DNA of 17,623 nt from Eutrophocola sp965662685 (GTDB taxonomy: Bacteria > Pseudomonadota > Gammaproteobacteria > Pseudomonadales > Pseudohongiellaceae), in assembly GCA_965662685.1 (NCBI GenBank), contig CBFIIQ010000051.1, positions 1 through 17,623 on the forward strand, in the 5' to 3' direction. Below, one piece after another: positions 12,802 through 17,623 of the stretch (position 1 is the first letter of the stretch; the number at the start of each line of letters is the position of its first letter). A program made the translations under genes and the position numbers. The notes beneath the pieces are model-generated. The model was given only the letters and a program-made list of their open reading frames with translations. It was not told the DNA's origin and did no database searches.

Positions 12802-15174
12802 ATGCGGAAGTCAGAAATACTGAAACCTGCTTTTAAACTGCTGTCAGGTGCCGTGGTCATTGCCACTTGTGGCATGCAGTCTGCTCTGGCCCAGAGCCCG
12901 GATGAAGTGGCCGGTCTGCTCGAGGAATACTGTACCAAGTGTCATAATTTTGATGACTATTCTGGCGGTATTGACCTCCAAGGTATCGGAGCCCATAACA
13001 TAGCGGAATTCCCCGAAGTTGCTGAAAAGGTGATCAAACGGCTGCGTTCCGGCCTGATGCCACCTGCAGAGGAGCCTCGTCCGGATTATGAGGTTGTGCA
13101 AAGCCTGGCGGAAAGCCTGGCTCAGGCTGTGGACCAGCATGCCCAGATGCAACCGGCTCATCTACCCGCCCCCGGCTTGCATAGACTTAATAGAACTGAG
13201 TACTCCAATGCGATCCGTGATTTACTGGCGCTAAATATTGATGCTACCGCCTTTTTGCCCCCGGATGATTCAAGCCATGGTTTCGATAATATGGCTGGCA
13301 CCCTGACTACGTCACCGGCCTTGATGGAAGCCTATCTCTCCGCTGCAGGCAAAATCAGTCGTCTGGCAATTGGTACCGAGACCGCTCCTACGCTGGCTGT
13401 ATTTGATGTGCCAGTAGATACATCCCAGAATACCCACATTGAAGGCCTGCCTTTCGGTACTCGAGGCGGCATGCTGATCGAGCACGAATTCCCTGCAGAC
13501 GGAGAATATGTTTTTACCGTCAAGGGTATGACCGGTTACTTCACTCGTGTGCTGGGTAACGTGAAAGGCGAGAAGCTGGAAGTTACTATCGATGGAGAGC
13601 GGGTTTATCTTTATGACTGGGATGAAGAAATAGGCAATCAGGAAGGTAATGGCGGTCGTACGCCAGCTATTCCGATCCGGGGGGGATTTCACAGGGTGGG
13701 TGTGACGTTCATAGCCACCAGCGATTTACCTGACACCGGCTTGAACAAATCCTTCCAGCGCACCATGAATTCACCTGGTTCCATTGCTGGCTATACCTTC
13801 TACCCCCATGTTGGGCAGGTTTTTATTGAAGGTCCCTACAATGGCTTACCTGCTTCAGACACCATGAGTCGCCGCCAGGTTTTTGAATGCTACCCACAGG
13901 AACTGTCCGAGGAGGCAAACTGTGCACAGCAGATAATTTCTACTCTGCTCAGCAAGGCTTACCGACGTCCGGTAAGTGATGCCGACCTTGATGTGATCAT
14001 GGATTTTTATCGTATAGGCCGCGAGGAAGGCGGGCGCTTTGATTACGGTATAGAAGCGGCAATACAGCGAATTCTCGCCGATCCAGAGTTTATCTACCGC
14101 TCCGAAATTGAGCCAGTTAACGTGGCGGAAGGATCACTTTATCAAATCAGTGATCTGGAACTGGCTTCGCGCCTGTCGTTTTTCCTCTGGAGCAGTATTC
14201 CCGATGCGGAATTAATTGAGATCGCGTCTCAGGGGCGTCTGCATGACCCTGATGTACTGCAACAACAGGTGCAGCGCATGTTTGCTGATCCGCGCTCTGA
14301 CGCTTTCATTGAGAATTTTACTGGTCAGTGGTTGAACGTTCGGGGCATGGCTGCCAGTGAGCCAGTAGTCGAGCTGTTCCCTGACTTTGACAGCACTTTG
14401 CGTGACGCATTCCGCGAAGAGATTGAGTTGTTTTTCGCCAGCATCATTCAGGAAGACCGCAGTATTCTGGATCTGTTAACGGCTGATTACACCTTCGTAA
14501 ATGAGCGTCTGGCCAGACATTATGGCATCCCCGATATTTATGGCTCACAATTCCGTCGCGTTGAACTGGGCCCTGAACATGACATGCGTCGTGGGCTGCT
14601 GGGTAAAGGTGCTCTGCTGACCATCACTTCGGATGCAGCCCGAACCTCACCAATCAAACGTGGCAAATGGTTCCTCGAAACCTTCCTTGATGTGAGCCCG
14701 CCAGATCCCCCCCCGGGTGTTGAGACAGATCTGACTCCGGCTGAAGGCGAAGCCCCCAAGACGCTGCGCGCACGACTTGAGTCACATCGTGCAAATCCAA
14801 GCTGTGCCGGTTGTCATAAGTTGTTCGAACCGCTGGGATTGGCCATGGAGAATTTCGATGCGGTTGGCAGGTGGCGCCTTGAGGACTCTGGCTTGCCAGT
14901 TGATCCCACAGGCACTACCAATGACGGCATGCCTTTGAACGGCATCCAGAGCCTGCGTGAGATGGCTGTGCTCAGGGGTGACCTGTTTGCCCAGGTTGTT
15001 ACAGAAAAATTGCTGACCTATGCACTGGGCCGTGGCATTGAGACTGAAGACATGGCTCTGCTGCGTTCAGTGACCAATTATGCCGCCGAGAATGATTATC
15101 AATTTTCATCGTTGGTGTTGGGTGTGATCCAAAGCCCTGCTTTCACCATGAACCTGAAATCCGCTAGCCGATAA
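12802..15174 (+). CDS. Exported planctomycete-type cytochrome c / DUF1592-family protein
   Basis: The protein has 790 residues. ATG at 12802 has AGGAG (12786-12790) upstream and opens a signal peptide (residues 1-30, cleavage ALA-Q). Domains in order are: a cytochrome c-like segment with haem motif CTKCH (C44, C47, H48) and a Met in SGLMPPAEEP (M86); DUF1587 with LHRLNRTEYSNAIRDLL (127-143); a beta-rich insert at about 200-345; DUF1595 with AYRRPVSDADL (386-396); DUF1592 at about 446-575; DUF1588 with RRGLLGKGALL (596-606) and a second CxxCH, CAGCH (C668, C671, H672); and DUF1585 at about 700-785. The protein is periplasmic, presumably binding one or two haems. The family is abundant in Planctomycetes and in some marine proteobacteria, but its reaction is unknown. 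It heads an operon, 22 bases ahead of the DUF1552 gene. Confidence 0.95.
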   Translation: MRKSEILKPAFKLLSGAVVIATCGMQSALAQSPDEVAGLLEEYCTKCHNFDDYSGGIDLQGIGAHNIAEFPEVAEKVIKRLRSGLMPPAEEPRPDYEVVQSLAESLAQAVDQHAQMQPAHLPAPGLHRLNRTEYSNAIRDLLALNIDATAFLPPDDSSHGFDNMAGTLTTSPALMEAYLSAAGKISRLAIGTETAPTLAVFDVPVDTSQNTHIEGLPFGTRGGMLIEHEFPADGEYVFTVKGMTGYFTRVLGNVKGEKLEVTIDGERVYLYDWDEEIGNQEGNGGRTPAIPIRGGFHRVGVTFIATSDLPDTGLNKSFQRTMNSPGSIAGYTFYPHVGQVFIEGPYNGLPASDTMSRRQVFECYPQELSEEANCAQQIISTLLSKAYRRPVSDADLDVIMDFYRIGREEGGRFDYGIEAAIQRILADPEFIYRSEIEPVNVAEGSLYQISDLELASRLSFFLWSSIPDAELIEIASQGRLHDPDVLQQQVQRMFADPRSDAFIENFTGQWLNVRGMAASEPVVELFPDFDSTLRDAFREEIELFFASIIQEDRSILDLLTADYTFVNERLARHYGIPDIYGSQFRRVELGPEHDMRRGLLGKGALLTITSDAARTSPIKRGKWFLETFLDVSPPDPPPGVETDLTPAEGEAPKTLRARLESHRANPSCAGCHKLFEPLGLAMENFDAVGRWRLEDSGLPVDPTGTTNDGMPLNGIQSLREMAVLRGDLFAQVVTEKLLTYALGRGIETEDMALLRSVTNYAAENDYQFSSLVLGVIQSPAFTMNLKSASR

Positions 15175-15196
15175 CGCTAGAGCGAGGAGTAAACAC

Positions 15197-16546
15197 ATGT
15201 TGATCACCAAGAAACATATATCACGTCGCCAGCTGTTGAGAGGTGCCGGTACCACACTGGCATTGCCTCTGCTTGATGCGATGATCCCTGCCTCAACAGC
15301 GTTGGCGCAGACTGCAGCAGTGCCTCCACCCCGGTTTTTTGCCGGCTTTGTACCCCATGGTGCAGCTCCTGGTTATTGGGTGCCCGAAAAGGAAGGTGCA
15401 CTGCCAGCAGAGCTGCCATTTATCTGGAAACACCTTGAGCCGTTTCGTGACAGTTTGAATATTCTTTCTGGTCTGCATTCTACTTCCGCTGAACCACCTC
15501 CGGGTGAAACCGGGGCTGACCATTGGGTTGCTGCGGCTTTCCTGTGTGCTGACAAGCCCAGAAAAACTGCCGGTGCCGATGTTTATGCCGGCCAGACAAT
15601 AGACCAGATCATTGCCCAGAAAATTGGTTCTCAGTCGTTACTGCCATCAATGGAAATTTCTGTTGAAGATCCGGGTTCCGGTTCGAGCAACTGCGGTGAA
15701 GGTTACAGTTGTGTTTATACCAACACTATTTCATGGGCTTCACCAACCACACCATTACCCATGGAGTTAAATCCCCAGGTGGTTTTTGAGCGGATGTTTG
15801 GTAGTGGCAGCTCACCTGCACAGCGTGTTGAACGTCGGGAAAGAAACAAGAGTATTCTCGATTCAATCACCGGAAAAATTACTGATCTTCGCAAGGAAAT
15901 CAGTGTTCCTGATCGCTCGCGTCTGGATAGCTTTACCGAAAATGTCCGTGAGATTGAGAGACGTTTACAGATTGCTTCCAGTGTGACCACGGCTGCTCCT
16001 GAAGATTTTGATGTACCGCCCGGCATTCCCCAGTCCTTTGATGATCACATCAAGTTGATGTTTGACTTGCAGACTCTGGCATTTCAGGCTGATATCACTC
16101 GTGTCGGGACTATGCTTTTTGCCCGTGATCTTACTGGTCGTGTTTATCCGGAAAGTGATGCGCCTGCGCTGGGCTTTCATGGCGGATCCCATCATGGTGA
16201 AGACCCGGGTCGAATTGATGAGTTCTCCAAAATCAATCAATACCATGTCAAAATGCTGGCCTATTTTGCTGACAAGCTGTCAAAAACTGAAGATGGTGAT
16301 GGCTCCTTGCTTGATCATTCCCTGCTGCTTTATGGCAGCAATATGGGTAATCCTAACCAGCATCTGCATTATGATGTACCGCATGTCCTTCTTGGTGGTA
16401 ATAACGGCAAGATGCAGGGTGGTCGACATATCGCATACCCAACCAAAACCGTACCGACAGGAAATCTCCTGTTAAGTATCCTGGATCAATATGATATTCA
16501 TCGGGAAAGTTTTGGTGACAGTACCGGGCGTTTGGAGAACTTATAA
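15197..16546 (+). CDS. Tat-exported DUF1552 protein
   Basis: The protein has 449 residues. ATG at 15197 has GAGGAG about 8 bases upstream. The N-terminus is a Tat signal: SRRQLLRGAG (R10-R11), a hydrophobic stretch, and cleavage near ALAQ (about 37). The rest is full-length DUF1552: PPRFFAGFVPHGAAPGYW (44-61), LNILSGLHS (88-96), GADHWVAAAFL (106-116), GQTIDQIIA (132-140), RVGTMLFARD (302-311), FHGGSHHG (327-334) and LLLYGSNMGNPNQH (376-389). The His/Asp-rich segments and overall order recall DUF1501, a relative of alkaline-phosphatase-like enzymes, so metal binding is plausible but not shown. DUF1552 genes typically sit directly behind DUF1592 genes, as here, which suggests the two proteins act together in the periplasm. 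Export by Tat implies folding, and perhaps cofactor loading, in the cytosol. Confidence 0.94.
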   Translation: MLITKKHISRRQLLRGAGTTLALPLLDAMIPASTALAQTAAVPPPRFFAGFVPHGAAPGYWVPEKEGALPAELPFIWKHLEPFRDSLNILSGLHSTSAEPPPGETGADHWVAAAFLCADKPRKTAGADVYAGQTIDQIIAQKIGSQSLLPSMEISVEDPGSGSSNCGEGYSCVYTNTISWASPTTPLPMELNPQVVFERMFGSGSSPAQRVERRERNKSILDSITGKITDLRKEISVPDRSRLDSFTENVREIERRLQIASSVTTAAPEDFDVPPGIPQSFDDHIKLMFDLQTLAFQADITRVGTMLFARDLTGRVYPESDAPALGFHGGSHHGEDPGRIDEFSKINQYHVKMLAYFADKLSKTEDGDGSLLDHSLLLYGSNMGNPNQHLHYDVPHVLLGGNNGKMQGGRHIAYPTKTVPTGNLLLSILDQYDIHRESFGDSTGRLENL

Positions 16547-16550
16547 TTCC

Positions 16551-17623
16551 ATGAAACGTTTACCTGTCACTGGAATTAAAGCAGCGCTGTTGGCGTTATT
16601 ATTCGCCTGTGCAAATCTCGCGTTTGCACAAAACGAAATCGCGGATGCAGCGATGCGTCATGACAATGCTGAAGTCAGGCGTTTGATAGAAGATGGCTTT
16701 GATGTCAATGCCAGTCAGGCTGATGGTGCCACAGGTTTGCAATGGGCTGCATATCATCATGATGCTGGGCTGACTGAGTTATTACTTGATGCGGGTGCCG
16801 ATCCTGCTATAGCCAATCGAAATGGATCAACCCCATTATGGCTGGCATCGAATCAGGGTGATACAGACGTTATTCAGGTGTTGCTTGAAGCCGGTGTCAA
16901 TCCAAACGAGGAGTTACCCCTGGGCCGCAAGCCACTTATGCTGGCTGCCCGCTCCGGTGTTGTAGAGGCGGTGCAGGTCTTGCTTGATGCGGGCGCTGAT
17001 GCCAATGCCAGTGAATATGAACGCGGTACCACCGCTTTAATGCAAGCGGCAGATCAGGGCCATGCTGACGTGATGAAGATACTGATTGCCAATGGCGCTG
17101 ACGTTGCTAGTACATCCCTACCTGTTATGCGTGATGGCCGTAGTGCGGCACTGGGACATTCTGAAGACCCCAGAATCAATGTTCGCCGACAGACTCTTGT
17201 GGTCGCCTGTGAGCAGGAAAACCCCGATACGCAATTACTAAAAAACCTCGTTTTAAGAGGTACCAATGACCGTGCGCTGGTGAATCTTGCCAATAAGGGT
17301 GATTTTAGTATTGAAACCATCTGTTCAGCATTTGAGCGGGTTGGACTGGGTTTTGCCGTAGCTGCAGGAGACGGACGCAATAGAAATTTCGGTCAGCGCG
17401 ATGGTCGTGAGCCTGATGGTGGCGAATTAACCGCGATGATCTATGCAGCACGTGCCGGTGATATTGATGCTGTTCAGGCACTGCTGGATGCCGGTGCCGA
17501 TATAAACCAGGTTAGCCGTTATGGCTGGACTCCCTTGCTGGCAGCTACCCAGAATCGAAATTACCAGTTGGGTAAATTCCTGATTGAGAATGGTGCAGAT
17601 GTCAATATTGCCAACAAGGGTGG
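16551..17623 (+). CDS. Exported ankyrin-repeat protein (partial, runs off the window)
   Basis: ATG at 16551 lies 4 bases after the DUF1552 stop, with GGAG at 16534-16537 (13-base spacing, rather long). The frame stays open for 357 codons to the end of the window. Residues 1-26 form a Sec signal (core LLALLFACA, cleavage AFA-Q). Ankyrin repeats follow at about 30-60, 61-93, 94-127, 128-160 and 161-190, with hallmarks such as LLLDAGADP, TPLWLASNQGD, KPLMLAARSG and ALMQAADQGH. Residues about 190-290 are non-repeat sequence with ENPDTQLLKNLVLRGT and an R/G/N-rich stretch near 275-290. Repeats resume at about 291 (TAMIYAARAGD, LLDAGADIN, TPLLAATQ). It probably acts as a periplasmic scaffold for the two preceding proteins. 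This is inferred from operon position only; the C-terminus is missing. Confidence 0.92.
   Translation, partial: MKRLPVTGIKAALLALLFACANLAFAQNEIADAAMRHDNAEVRRLIEDGFDVNASQADGATGLQWAAYHHDAGLTELLLDAGADPAIANRNGSTPLWLASNQGDTDVIQVLLEAGVNPNEELPLGRKPLMLAARSGVVEAVQVLLDAGADANASEYERGTTALMQAADQGHADVMKILIANGADVASTSLPVMRDGRSAALGHSEDPRINVRRQTLVVACEQENPDTQLLKNLVLRGTNDRALVNLANKGDFSIETICSAFERVGLGFAVAAGDGRNRNFGQRDGREPDGGELTAMIYAARAGDIDAVQALLDAGADINQVSRYGWTPLLAATQNRNYQLGKFLIENGADVNIANKG

Overview
The window looks like chromosomal DNA of a free-living, probably marine or sediment, gammaproteobacterium. This placement is inferred from gene style: many Sec- and Tat-exported proteins, an AmpG-type transporter, SnoaL/NTF2-fold proteins, and 'planctomycete-type' cytochrome c genes of the kind also found in marine Gammaproteobacteria. 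It is not based on any marker gene. I see no tRNA, rRNA, CRISPR array, insertion sequence or phage gene. Coding density is high and nearly every gene has a recognisable family.

Left part (1-2620). A membrane-anchored c-type cytochrome with a C-terminal leucine-rich-repeat domain (19-1392) enters from the left, directly after the stop codon of a truncated upstream reading frame. It converges, with a 19-base overlap, on an exported NTF2-fold protein resembling limonene-epoxide hydrolase (1374-1859, minus). That gene is divergent from an exported DsrE-like protein (2024-2560). The gap between those two holds an inverted repeat overlapping a candidate promoter.

Middle part (2596-7472). A minus-strand operon encodes a carotenoid/lignostilbene-type oxygenase (5066-3564), a small Tat-signal protein coupled to it by a TAATG overlap (3564-3247), and a secreted SnoaL-like protein (3203-2646). 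It ends in a clear intrinsic terminator at 2596-2620. Divergent from it are an exported DUF8021/NTF2-like protein (5211-6116) and an AmpG-like MFS transporter (6150-7472). Together these suggest uptake and cleavage of an aromatic or isoprenoid compound.

Central accessory genes (7510-11358). These are a cytosolic SpoIIE/PP2C-type phosphatase (minus), a Rieske oxygenase of the vanillate O-demethylase type (plus, GTG start), and a GNAT acetyltransferase fused to a carbon-nitrogen hydrolase (minus, GTG start).

Right part (11359-17623). A 395-base non-coding stretch carries a perfect 16-base palindrome. It is followed by an exported protein of an uncharacterised family (11754-12578). Then comes a tight three-gene operon: a large exported PSCyt/DUF1587-1595-1592-1588-1585 protein with two CxxCH motifs (12802-15174), a Tat-exported DUF1552 protein (15197-16546), and an exported ankyrin-repeat protein that runs off the window (16551-17623). 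This operon and the cytochrome-LRR gene at the left edge are the best candidates for an undescribed periplasmic redox system. The oxygenase operon with its NTF2-fold satellites is the best candidate for an undescribed catabolic pathway.
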